Below are positions 7,518-13,044 of a stretch of 13,044 bases of DNA, one piece after another. The position numbers and the translations under genes were made by a program. The notes beneath the pieces were generated by a model. That model did not search any database. It saw only the letters and a program-made list of their open reading frames with translations, and was not told where the DNA came from. How positions within the stretch are numbered: the first letter of the stretch is position 1; each line of letters starts with the position of its first letter. Origin of the DNA: an uncultured Acetatifactor sp. (GTDB lineage Bacteria; Bacillota; Clostridia; Lachnospirales; Lachnospiraceae); NCBI GenBank assembly GCA_934394815.1, contig CAKRRD010000058.1:1-13044 (forward strand), written 5' to 3'.

Positions 7518-8870
7518 TCACATCCGCACGGTCTGCGAAAGCTCCTTTGCCGGTCGGATATGGGTAGCCAGCATCAGAATCCGTTCTCCCGCCTTCTGCC
7601 GGATATATGCTTCCACTTTTTTCCGGTTCTCTTCATCCAGTCCGGTAAAAGGTTCATCCAACAGGACGCACTGCGCACCGGCTTCCATGGCCCGCACCAG
7701 AGATACTCTCCGTTTCATGCCGCCGGACAGTTCGCTGCAGGGCTGCTCCAGTGCTTCCTCCGGCAGCAGCTGCGTCAGCGCCTCTCTTGCCTGTAAGGCA
7801 TCTCCCAGGATCATTTCCAGATTTTTCACCGCACTGTACTCTTCGCAGAGCCGATCCTCCTGAAACTGTACGGCAAAGGCAGACATTCCCGACACTTCTC
7901 CCTCCTCCGGCTTCTCCAGCCCGCACAGGCACCGGAAAAAAGTGGTCTTTCCGCTGCCCGAAGGAGTATCCAGCACAAGGAATTCTCCACCATGGAATTC
8001 CTGCTCCACATGCCGGAAAATCCAGCGCCCGTGATAGCTTTTCCCCAGATCCCGCACCCGCAGGCTGCTGCGTTCTCCGCCAGCTTTTTTCTGTGGCAGG
8101 ACCGGTCTTTTGCAGACAGGCTCCCACCGGAAAAAGACATCAATTCCATAGAATATTATTTTTTCAAAAAATACGCTGAGCACTACGATCACCGCCGTCC
8201 AGGCAAACAGCTCCGCCGTATCCAGATAGATCTTCGCCAGATACAACGCCCCGCCGATGGAATGGGTGGGCGTGCCGATCACTTCCGCTGCCACCCCGGA
8301 CTTCCAACACATCCCCAGCGACAGTTGAAAGGCACTGAGCAGAAAAGGCTTTAAAGCCGGACGGTAAATATAGAAGAAACGTGTGTCGAAGGGCAGACGG
8401 AATACTTCCGCCATCTCCAGCAATTCTCTGTCCGCACTCTTTAAGCCTTCCAGGGTATTCAGATAAATATTCGGAAACACCACCAGAAAGCAGATGGACA
8501 CCGCCAGCATGGAGGATCCCCACCAGATCAGCAAAAGCACTGCAAACACCGCCACAGGTACCGCCTTGCAGAATACCATAAAAGGCCGCAGCACTTCTTC
8601 GGCTATTTTATACCGGTAACTGACTGCCGCCAGAAGCAGTGCCAGTACCGCCCCCAGCAAAAAGCCAAGGGCGATCCGCCATAATGAACCGAAAGCACTC
8701 TGCCAGAACTCCGCCTGCCCAGCCAGAAGAAACAGTGCCCGCAATGCCTGCAGAGGTGTCACCACCAACAAAAAATTGTCCACACACATTGCCAATATCT
8801 GCCATACTGCCAGCCAGAAGAAAATGATTAAAGTTTTTCTGATGTATTTTTTATCCTTATTCTGTATCAT
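7518..8870 (-). CDS. Fused ABC importer: permease and ATPase in one polypeptide
   Basis: Protein of 450 residues that joins two proteins normally encoded separately. Residues 1-250 are an SsuC/TauC/ThiX-type permease with about six membrane segments (near 12-30, 62-85, 105-120, 122-136, 175-190, 222-240) and an EAA-like loop (about 152-186) followed by WKSGVAAEVIG. After a short linker, residues 268-450 form a nucleotide-binding domain: Walker A TPSGSGKT (302-309, first Gly replaced by Thr), Q-loop QFQED (335-339), signature LSGGMKRR (381-388), Walker B CVLLDEP (401-407) and switch His437 in ATHIRP. The ATPase part is shorter than the usual 230-250 residues and ends soon after the H-loop. The start lies two bases past the binding-protein stop and lacks a clear ribosome site, which suggests coupled translation. 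The substrate is unknown. Confidence 0.9.
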   Translation of the reverse strand: MIQNKDKKYIRKTLIIFFWLAVWQILAMCVDNFLLVVTPLQALRALFLLAGQAEFWQSAFGSLWRIALGFLLGAVLALLLAAVSYRYKIAEEVLRPFMVFCKAVPVAVFAVLLLIWWGSSMLAVSICFLVVFPNIYLNTLEGLKSADRELLEMAEVFRLPFDTRFFYIYRPALKPFLLSAFQLSLGMCWKSGVAAEVIGTPTHSIGGALYLAKIYLDTAELFAWTAVIVVLSVFFEKIIFYGIDVFFRWEPVCKRPVLPQKKAGGERSSLRVRDLGKSYHGRWIFRHVEQEFHGGEFLVLDTPSGSGKTTFFRCLCGLEKPEEGEVSGMSAFAVQFQEDRLCEEYSAVKNLEMILGDALQAREALTQLLPEEALEQPCSELSGGMKRRVSLVRAMEAGAQCVLLDEPFTGLDEENRKKVEAYIRQKAGERILMLATHIRPAKELSQTVRM

Positions 8871-8872
8871 AC

Positions 8873-10000
8873 TTATTCTGCATCATAATAAAAATCGGAT
8901 TCCGGGAGTCCGCCGCCTATGGACAGGGAATCCTGATGGAACAGTACGTCAAGGTATCCGGAAAGCGCCTGCTTCATTTCCTCTTTGTCAATATAGGTAA
9001 TGTTACAGTTCGGAATTGCTTTCTGAGCAACAGGTTCTTTGGCTACTATCTGGGCTTCCACGGCCAGGGCTGCACCGGTAGTGGGATCTGCATTGATGGC
9101 TTCCGCACTTGCCTTGTGATCCTCCAGGAAAGATTTCACCGCTGCTTCATTCTCTTCGAGGAATTCCTTACGAACGACGGTCACACCGGTGACCATGCTG
9201 CTGCCGTTTTCTCCCTGTACCTTGTTCCACTCTTCGTTCAGGTCGAAGATCACCTTCAGCGCATCATTCTGCATGCAGGCTGCGGTAACAAAAGGCTGGG
9301 GCAACAGGCCGATGGCTGTGGGATCCTCTGCCAGTACGGATGCTACTTCTGTGGCTTCGGATTTATATTCCAGTGTCACATCGTCCACGGACATACCGTT
9401 TGCTGCCAGCAGATACTGCAATACATAATCCGGTGTGGTTCCTTTTCCGGTCAGATAGATGGTCCTGCCCTTCAGATCGGTAAAATTCGTCAGGCTGTCC
9501 TCTCCGGATACCATATACAATACGCCAAGGGTATTGATGTCGATCACTTCCACGCCGCCCTGTGTCTTATGATAGAGAACACTGGCCACATTGGCAGGCA
9601 CCAGTGCGATGTCCAGATCCCCCTTTACCATCAGCGGCAGAATCTCGTCCGCACCGGTGGCCATCTGGAATTCATAGGCATTGGAAGTCTCTCCCTTGTC
9701 CGCTTTATCCATTAAAAATAAAAGTCCCAGAGAAGTCGGTCCCTTTAAGGATGCCACGCGTACCGGCGTGCCCTCCGTGGCTTCCGCAGTTTCTGCTGTC
9801 GGGACCTGCACAGTCTCCGTTGCTGCTTCCGTACTCTCTGCGGTGCTCTCCACAGCAGCCGTCTGTACGCTCTCCGTTGCCAGACCTTCCGACACGGTTT
9901 CGGCATTCTGTGCCTGTCCGCAGCCTGCCAGACCGCTGCATAACAGTCCCATAGTCAGCGCCAGAGCCAGCATTTTTGTGATTTTTGTTTTCTTTTTCAT
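8873..10000 (-). CDS. ABC transporter solute-binding lipoprotein (SsuA/TauA/NMT1-like)
   Basis: Extracellular substrate-binding component of the fused importer encoded just downstream. The 375-residue protein has a lipoprotein signal peptide (charged KKKTKITK, hydrophobic core, lipobox LAGC with C27), a Thr/Glu/Ala-rich linker (28-80), and a periplasmic-binding-protein type 2 domain starting at RVASLKGPTSLGLLFL. The two-lobe pattern is shown by GDLDIALVPANVASVLY, TDLKGRTIYLTGKGTTPDYVLQYLL and IGLLPQPFVTAA. The overall form resembles binding proteins for sulfonates, thiamine precursors and similar small molecules, but I cannot assign a ligand. AAAGG lies about 11 bases before the ATG. A structured leader with a terminator-like hairpin precedes the gene, suggesting control by attenuation. 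Confidence 0.88.
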   Translation of the reverse strand: MKKKTKITKMLALALTMGLLCSGLAGCGQAQNAETVSEGLATESVQTAAVESTAESTEAATETVQVPTAETAEATEGTPVRVASLKGPTSLGLLFLMDKADKGETSNAYEFQMATGADEILPLMVKGDLDIALVPANVASVLYHKTQGGVEVIDINTLGVLYMVSGEDSLTNFTDLKGRTIYLTGKGTTPDYVLQYLLAANGMSVDDVTLEYKSEATEVASVLAEDPTAIGLLPQPFVTAACMQNDALKVIFDLNEEWNKVQGENGSSMVTGVTVVRKEFLEENEAAVKSFLEDHKASAEAINADPTTGAALAVEAQIVAKEPVAQKAIPNCNITYIDKEEMKQALSGYLDVLFHQDSLSIGGGLPESDFYYDAE

Positions 10001-10165
10001 TGTTTTTTCGCCTTTCTGTATAGGATAAATTACAGCAACAAAAAAACACCTTCTCTTCTCAGCTCCGTCAACTCTTTCCGGACTTCAAAGGTCAGTCACT
10101 TCTGTGGGATTGCGGTCAGTGGATCGTTCGTCACGCTTTCCGGTCTCCATCCCTTTTGTTGTTGC
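10001..10165 (-). promoter_or_regulatory. Structured 5' leader of the transporter operon; candidate unassigned riboswitch or attenuator
   Basis: About 165 nt lie between the predicted start point and the ATG. The 5' half contains GGGAT (10153-10149) pairing with ATCCC (10110-10106) around 38 bases that can form smaller hairpins. The 3' half holds a terminator-like hairpin (10092-10047) followed by seven Ts. Two imperfect direct-repeat families occur: ACTGACC at 10120-10114 and 10096-10090, and CCGGAAAG followed after 2-3 bases by TGACG at 10143-10129 and 10081-10066. CAACAAAA at 10161-10154 is complementary to the U-run (10043-10036). I checked by eye for TPP, SAM, T-box, cobalamin, glycine, THF, guanidine, fluoride and c-di-GMP signatures and recognise none. 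Confidence 0.5.
10040..10092 (-). terminator. Terminator-like hairpin in the transporter leader
   Basis: On the minus strand, ACCTT (10092-10088) pairs with AAGGT (10052-10048). Inside it, AGTCCG (10084-10079) pairs with CGGAGCT (10067-10061), with one bulged G. Seven Ts follow at 10046-10040, about 40 bases before the ATG. The position and U-run fit a transcription attenuator. The central internal loop makes it weaker than the other terminators in the window. Confidence 0.55.
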
Positions 10166-10171
10166 CGTTTG

Positions 10172-10200
10172 ATTATAACGCAAAAATGCAAAACTTACCA
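10172..10200 (-). promoter_or_regulatory. Sigma-A promoter of the transporter operon
   Basis: On the minus strand there is a perfect TATAAT (10177-10172) with TGGTAA (10200-10195) 17 bases upstream, a weak -35. Transcription would begin near 10165. Its -35 directly abuts the -35 of the divergent spore-gene promoter at 10201. Confidence 0.65.
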
Positions 10201-10229
10201 GCATGAAAAAAAGGCCGATGCTCATACTA
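10201..10229 (+). promoter_or_regulatory. Forespore sigma-G promoter of the spore protein gene
   Basis: GCATG (10201-10205) and CATACTA (10223-10229), separated by 17 bases, match the Bacillus/Clostridium sigma-G consensus (GHATR, 17-18 bases, CATnnTA) at every defined position. Its place upstream of an alpha/beta SASP gene, a classic sigma-G target, supports it. The predicted start point is about 10236. Confidence 0.85.
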
Positions 10230-10235
10230 ATACCA

Positions 10236-10264
10236 AGATAAGTGATCACAAAAAACGCTTATCT
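10236..10264 (+). repeat. Stem-loop at the 5' end of the spore-protein mRNA
   Basis: AGATAAGTG (10236-10244) pairs with CGCTTATCT (10256-10264) over 9 bp, including one U-G pair, around an A-rich 11-base loop. It starts at the predicted sigma-G transcription start. No U-run follows, so it is not a terminator. A role in protecting the mRNA 5' end is inferred. Confidence 0.6.
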
Positions 10265-10302
10265 GAAACAAGAAAACCCAAATCCAAACGGAGGTGAACG
10301 AA

Positions 10303-10500
10303 ATGGCAAGTAAAACCAATAGAGTAGAAGTTCCCGAAGCAAAGGCTGCAATGGACCGTTTCAAGACTGAGGTAGCATCTGAGCTGGGTGTTAACCTGAA
10401 AGAGGGTTACAACGGCGACCTTACTTCTAAGGAAGCAGGCAGCATCGGCGGTGAGATGGTCCGTCGTATGATCAAGAAGCAGGAAGAGCAGATGAAATAA
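10303..10500 (+). CDS. Alpha/beta-type small acid-soluble spore protein (SASP)
   Basis: DNA-coating protein of 65 residues made in the forespore; it binds spore DNA, protects it from damage, and is degraded at germination to supply amino acids. The germination-protease region KTEVASELGV (21-30) and the second conserved block SKEAGSIGGEMVRRMI (42-57) are both present, and the length is typical. The in-frame GTG at 10294 forms part of the ribosome site GGAGGTG, so the ATG at 10303, preceded by that site at 6 bases, is the start. It is the only plus-strand gene in the window, and its sigma-G promoter and 5' stem-loop lie just upstream. Confidence 0.97.
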   Translation: MASKTNRVEVPEAKAAMDRFKTEVASELGVNLKEGYNGDLTSKEAGSIGGEMVRRMIKKQEEQMK

Positions 10501-10526
10501 GCTCTGCCGGATTCGACAAAAACCAA

Positions 10527-10563
10527 AAGAAGCTGTACAGGGAAATCCTCTGTACAGCTTCTT
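10527..10563. terminator. Shared bidirectional terminator between the spore protein and transaldolase genes
   Basis: AAGAAGCTGTACAG (10527-10540) and CTGTACAGCTTCTT (10550-10563) form a perfect 14-bp stem, extended inward by a G-T and a G-C pair. In the minus direction the stem runs into TTCTTTTGGTTTTTG, a good U-rich tail for the transaldolase transcript. In the plus direction only CTTCTTACT is available, so termination of the SASP mRNA depends mainly on the hairpin. Confidence 0.88.
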
Positions 10564-10584
10564 ACTCTGTGTACGTCTTATTGC

Positions 10585-11238
10585 TTATTCACCGAAGACA
10601 GCCTTATAATCTGCCTGGAACTTGGCGATACCGGCATCGGTCAGAGGATGCTTTACCATCTGCTCGATAACGGAGTAAGGAACGGTAGCGATGTCCGCAC
10701 CTGCCAGTGCACAATCGGTTACATGGATGGGATTACGCACGCTTGCTGCGATGATCTGGGTATCCAGATCGGTCACTGCGAAAATATCAGCGATATCGCG
10801 GATCAGGTCTACGCCTCTGGTGCTGATGTCATCCAGTCTGCCCAGGAAAGGAGATACATAAGTAGCGCCTGCCCGTGCTGCCAGTAATGCCTGGTTTGCA
10901 GAGAAGATCAGGGTCACATTGGTCTTGATTCCCTCAGAGCTTAATACCTTACAAGCCTTCAGGCCTTCTACGGTCATGGGAATCTTAACGACCATATTCG
11001 GATGGATTGCTGCGATCTCTCTTCCTTCTTTGATCATACCTTCTGCATCTACGGTGGTAGCTTTTACCTCACCGCTGATGGGTCCGTCCACGATGGATGC
11101 GATCTCCTTGATCACTTCTACGAAATCTCTGCCTTCTTTTGCGATCAGGGAGGGATTGGTCGTTACTCCGCAAATAACCCCCATGTCATTTGCTTTCTTA
11201 ATATCTTCTACTTTTGCAGTATCAATAAAAAAACGCAT
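10585..11238 (-). CDS. tal: Transaldolase, TalC/F6P-aldolase-like family
   Basis: Transfers a dihydroxyacetone unit between sugar phosphates in the non-oxidative pentose phosphate pathway. The 217-residue protein has the compact length of subfamily III. Visible motifs are MRFFIDTA at the N-terminus, [13 protein letters not shown] (24-36), the Schiff-base lysine K85 in [26 protein letters not shown] (107-125), and SPFLGRLDD (129-137). Phe112 at the position where E. coli fructose-6-phosphate aldolase has Tyr favours transaldolase activity. The frame is open to 11388, but the ATG at 11238 has AAGGAG seven bases upstream and matches family N-termini; the extension would also cover the promoter. 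It is monocistronic, with its own promoter and a shared terminator. Confidence 0.95.
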   Translation of the reverse strand: MRFFIDTAKVEDIKKANDMGVICGVTTNPSLIAKEGRDFVEVIKEIASIVDGPISGEVKATTVDAEGMIKEGREIAAIHPNMVVKIPMTVEGLKACKVLSSEGIKTNVTLIFSANQALLAARAGATYVSPFLGRLDDISTRGVDLIRDIADIFAVTDLDTQIIAASVRNPIHVTDCALAGADIATVPYSVIEQMVKHPLTDAGIAKFQADYKAVFGE

Positions 11239-11310
11239 AACTCTTCTCCTTTTGCTATGTAAATTTAATTGCTTCCGGTCCTCACACGCTTCTTTTGAAC
11301 CTTTAGTTAC

Positions 11311-11339
11311 AGTATACTCATTTCTCTTCCAAACAGCAA
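11311..11339 (-). promoter_or_regulatory. Sigma-A promoter of the transaldolase gene
   Basis: On the minus strand, TTGCTG (11339-11334) and TATACT (11316-11311) are separated by 17 bases. It lies 73 bases upstream of the ATG and just past the end of the kinase gene. Confidence 0.75.
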
Positions 11340-11388
11340 GCACTTTTTTGTAAAATTTCTTGATTGTGTTCGAGCACGGAGTGTACAA

Positions 11389-12255
11389 CTACGGACAGTA
11401 CAACTTCCGGATACAGTAAAAATCCGCTGCCCTGCAGGCCCGTCTTCTCTCCCTCGCGGAAGCATCCGTCACCATAAGAAGCGCACGCAGTGTCCTGATA
11501 TCCGGAATCCGCTCCTTACGTTCCTCACAGGTTGCCATGGCAATCACTTTGCGCAGCCACTTCTCCTGTCTTCGCTGGTTTCTTCCACAGTGTTTTACCA
11601 TGTTATGCCCCCGGTTTCCACCGGAACGTCGTACCTCACCGCCTCCGTCTTCCCCCAGCATCACCGCCAACAGTCTCCCCATGCCATAGACATCGCTCTC
11701 CTCCCCGGGGATCTCCCCCGGCAGAAACTGTTCCGGTGCACTGCAGCCTCTGTTGCCCGCCGCAGACCATTCCTGTTCCCGGTTCCACAGGCATCCCAGA
11801 TCCAGGATTCCTGCACTTCCGTCCACACGGATACGGATATTTTCCGGTTTCAGATCCCGGTAAAGAAACGGATGGGGACGCTCATGCAGATATTGCAGAC
11901 CTTCTGTGATCTGCATGGCGGTCCGAACCGCCTGCCCCGGTGACAGCCTTCCCCGTCTGTCCAGCAGTTCCCGCAGATCGCAGCCATCCCAGAATTCCTG
12001 GATCAGATACCCCTTTCCACCGTCCGTCCAATGTTCTGTGTAGGCCGGGAACCGGGGATGGCAAATCTTCCTGCTGTTGCGGCATTCCCGCTCCCATAGT
12101 CCGCTCACTTCCGATATTTTACATGCCTGAAACCGTCCTTCCCTGTCCGTGACCCGGTAAACTTCGGAAAAACTGCCCTTCCCCACAAATACCGGATTCC
12201 GGTACCCGTGCTGTTCCAACATTCTGCAGACCTCTTCCGTTATTCTCCGTTCCAT
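11389..12255 (-). CDS. Hanks-type serine/threonine protein kinase, soluble
   Basis: Protein of 288 residues with the kinase core: Gly-rich loop VGKGSFSEVY (24-33), ATP-anchoring Lys46 in ACKIS, hinge near LIQEF (84-88), catalytic loop YRDLKPEN (132-139, Tyr in place of the His of HRD), metal-binding Asp152 in DLG, and SAPEQF (172-177) in place of APE. No membrane segment or PASTA repeat is present, so it is likely cytosolic, unlike PrkC/Stk1. The C-terminal third is Arg/Cys-rich and not recognised. The frame is open to 12357, but AAGGAG lies 7 bases before the ATG at 12255. That start overlaps the upstream PP2C-like gene by 16 bases, pointing to coupled expression. Substrates are unknown; no terminator is apparent after it. 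Confidence 0.9.
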   Translation of the reverse strand: MERRITEEVCRMLEQHGYRNPVFVGKGSFSEVYRVTDREGRFQACKISEVSGLWERECRNSRKICHPRFPAYTEHWTDGGKGYLIQEFWDGCDLRELLDRRGRLSPGQAVRTAMQITEGLQYLHERPHPFLYRDLKPENIRIRVDGSAGILDLGCLWNREQEWSAAGNRGCSAPEQFLPGEIPGEESDVYGMGRLLAVMLGEDGGGEVRRSGGNRGHNMVKHCGRNQRRQEKWLRKVIAMATCEERKERIPDIRTLRALLMVTDASARERRRACRAADFYCIRKLYCP

Positions 12256-12869
12256 GCGCCTTCTCCTTCCACCGGCAGGATCCACACAGCTCCCATGTGC
12301 TTTCCGCCCTGTCTTTCTGCCTTTTCTCCCAATTCCTTCAACCGTCTTGCAGCCCATTCTGCATTTTCCCGTGCGTTGTTCCTTACCATATTCTTCGGCT
12401 GCAGACAGGCGGTCAGATCCTCTTCGTTAAAATTCAGGAATCCATTGTCTGCCACCAACAGCGCCGTTCCCGGTTCCACTTCTCCCACCATGCACGATTC
12501 CCGCAAAATCTTCCATTGTGTTCTGCCGAATCTGCGGAAGACACCGCAGATCCGCATTCTTCCCCGGCTGAAATACAATACCCGGTTCTCCACACACAGA
12601 ATGCCTGCATAACTGCTGTCCTCCTTTTGTAATTTCAAAAAATCCGTCCATTTTTCCCGCAATATTTCTTCCGTGAAGGAACGCCAGATGCTCTCTTCCT
12701 CCAGTTCCTCTTCCATTCTGTTCTGCAGGCTTCTCACCTGTTCCTCATCGTCAGAGATGCAGGCACTTACCACAGAAACTCTCCGTCTGCGATACCATCG
12801 CTGCTGCAACGATAAAAATAGTCCTGCCGGGGTCTCTTTCTGCCAATAGCAGGCTGTCACATGCTCCAT
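12240..12869 (-). CDS. Degenerate PP2C-like (PPM) protein paired with the kinase
   Basis: Protein of 209 residues that I place in the PP2C superfamily from its back half. AGILCVENRVLYFSRGRMRI (88-107) corresponds to the usual strand pair before GDSR. VEPGTALLVADNGFLNFNEEDL (131-152) corresponds to the GD-LLLCSDGL block, with DNG in place of SDG. GKHMGAVWILPVE (189-201) corresponds to the final strand. The N-terminal metal-binding DGxGG loop is not recognisable; VSACISDDEEQ stands there. It is therefore probably inactive or strongly diverged, an inference from weak similarity. An ATG at 12875 touches the GGAGG ribosome site, so the ATG at 12869, seven bases from it, is preferred. The kinase gene overlaps its end. 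No good promoter is seen between it and the group II intron. Confidence 0.65.
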   Translation of the reverse strand: MEHVTACYWQKETPAGLFLSLQQRWYRRRRVSVVSACISDDEEQVRSLQNRMEEELEEESIWRSFTEEILREKWTDFLKLQKEDSSYAGILCVENRVLYFSRGRMRICGVFRRFGRTQWKILRESCMVGEVEPGTALLVADNGFLNFNEEDLTACLQPKNMVRNNARENAEWAARRLKELGEKAERQGGKHMGAVWILPVEGEGAWNGE

Positions 12870-12926
12870 ACGCATTCCTCCCTTTATTCTGTTTGTCTGT
12901 ACAGTTACTTACATCAGGAAAACTTT

Positions 12927-12938
12927 TGCCGATCGGCA
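12927..12938. repeat. Perfect 12-base palindrome upstream of the PP2C-like gene
   Basis: TGCCGATCGGCA is self-complementary, and matching AAAA/TTTT runs lie symmetrically at 12919-12921 and 12944-12946. It sits 58 bases upstream of the PP2C-like start. It could be an operator for a dimeric regulator, but no regulator is assigned. Confidence 0.45.
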
Positions 12939-12940
12939 TG

Positions 12941-12969
12941 AAATTTTTAAAGAAACGTGCCTTGCACGT
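12941..12969 (-). terminator. Short terminator-like hairpin just beyond the intron end
   Basis: On the minus strand, ACGTGC (12969-12964) pairs perfectly with GCACGT (12960-12955) around an AAG loop, and TTCTTTAAAAATTT follows. The 6-bp stem is short for a terminator. It begins one base after the predicted 3' end of the group II intron. Confidence 0.4.
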
Positions 12970-12970
12970 A

Positions 12971-13044
12971 ATCGAGTAGGAGGGAAATTTAACTAAATTT
13001 CCCGACCTCTCACACCACCGTGCGTACCGTTCGGTACACGGCGG
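12971..13044 (-). mobile_element. 3' end of a group II intron (domains V and VI), truncated by the window edge
   Basis: On the minus strand, 13044-13015 folds as a domain V: CCGCCGTGT pairs with GCACGGTGG over 9 bp with G-U pairs, followed by a two-base AC bulge, an ACC/GGT upper helix and a GAAC tetraloop. The catalytic triad position reads CGC. After a short joiner, GAGAGG...CCTACTC (13010-12974) forms domain VI with a long inner stem GGGAAATTTA/AAATTTCCC. A bulged A (complement of 12977) lies seven nucleotides from the predicted 3' end CGAT at 12971, the expected distance of the branch point. The joiner GTGTGAGAGG and the CTACTCGAT end are familiar from bacterial group II introns. The reverse transcriptase gene, if present, lies beyond the window. 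Confidence 0.85.

Noticed and set aside
7139..7567. Plus-strand 142-codon frame opposite the TM1266-family gene
   Set aside because: It starts inside the tig promoter region and mirrors the minus-strand coding sequence; no initiation signals support it.
7654..8149. Alternative minus-strand frames inside the fused transporter, which might have indicated a frameshifted separate ATPase
   Set aside because: All ABC motifs are in the single 450-codon frame; the alternative frames lack them.
8936..9715. Plus-strand 259-codon frame opposite the binding-protein gene
   Set aside because: It is antisense to a gene with a clear lipobox and fold pattern; the Cys/His/Gly-rich translation is typical of a shadow frame.
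10001..10165. TPP, SAM or T-box element in the transporter leader
   Set aside because: The CTGAGA, GAGGGA...GGCCC-type and GGTGGTACCGCG-type cores of those classes are absent; the GGAGACC string alone does not define a class.
1..13044. CRISPR array, tRNA or rRNA genes
   Set aside because: I saw no regularly spaced repeats, tRNA-like cloverleaf ends or rRNA-like stretches on either strand.

Overview
The window looks like chromosomal DNA from an endospore-forming, low-oxygen Firmicute of the class Clostridia, most likely family Lachnospiraceae. The reasons are: an alpha/beta-type small acid-soluble spore protein behind a forespore (sigma-G) promoter, a YtvI-type membrane protein, a TM1266-family protein of the iron-only hydrogenase system, strong GGAGG-type ribosome binding sites, sigma-A promoters with 17-base spacers, and the gene order tig-clpP-clpX-engB. 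I cannot fix the genus from the sequence alone. Nearly all genes lie on the minus strand; only the spore protein is on the plus strand.

Layout in minus-strand transcription order (right to left). At 12971-13044 is the 3' end (domains V and VI) of a group II intron whose body lies outside the window. Next come two overlapping genes, a degenerate PP2C-like protein (12240-12869) and a Hanks-type Ser/Thr kinase (11389-12255), which form a likely phospho-signalling pair. A TalC-type transaldolase (10585-11238) follows with its own promoter. It converges on the plus-strand spore gene (10303-10500) at a long shared hairpin.

From the divergent intergenic region 10001-10302 a minus-strand unit starts with a structured leader of about 165 nt ending in a terminator-like hairpin. 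It encodes a lipoprotein solute-binding protein (8873-10000), a single-chain ABC importer in which permease and ATPase are fused (7518-8870), and a TM1266-family regulator (7160-7438). This is the most unusual part of the window: the leader matches no riboswitch class I can name and the transporter architecture is rare for importers.

The left half is housekeeping. tig has a near-consensus promoter and its own terminator. clpP-clpX share a promoter and end in a strong hairpin. engB, a YtvI/AI-2E-type membrane protein and truA then form an operon ending in a terminator at 858-897. Trigger factor and ClpXP together cover co-translational folding and ATP-driven proteolysis; the lon gene often found between clpX and engB is absent here. 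At the left edge is an OmpR-type response regulator (30-728) whose receiver domain lacks key residues, followed by the first codons of an overlapping gene (1-33), possibly its sensor kinase.
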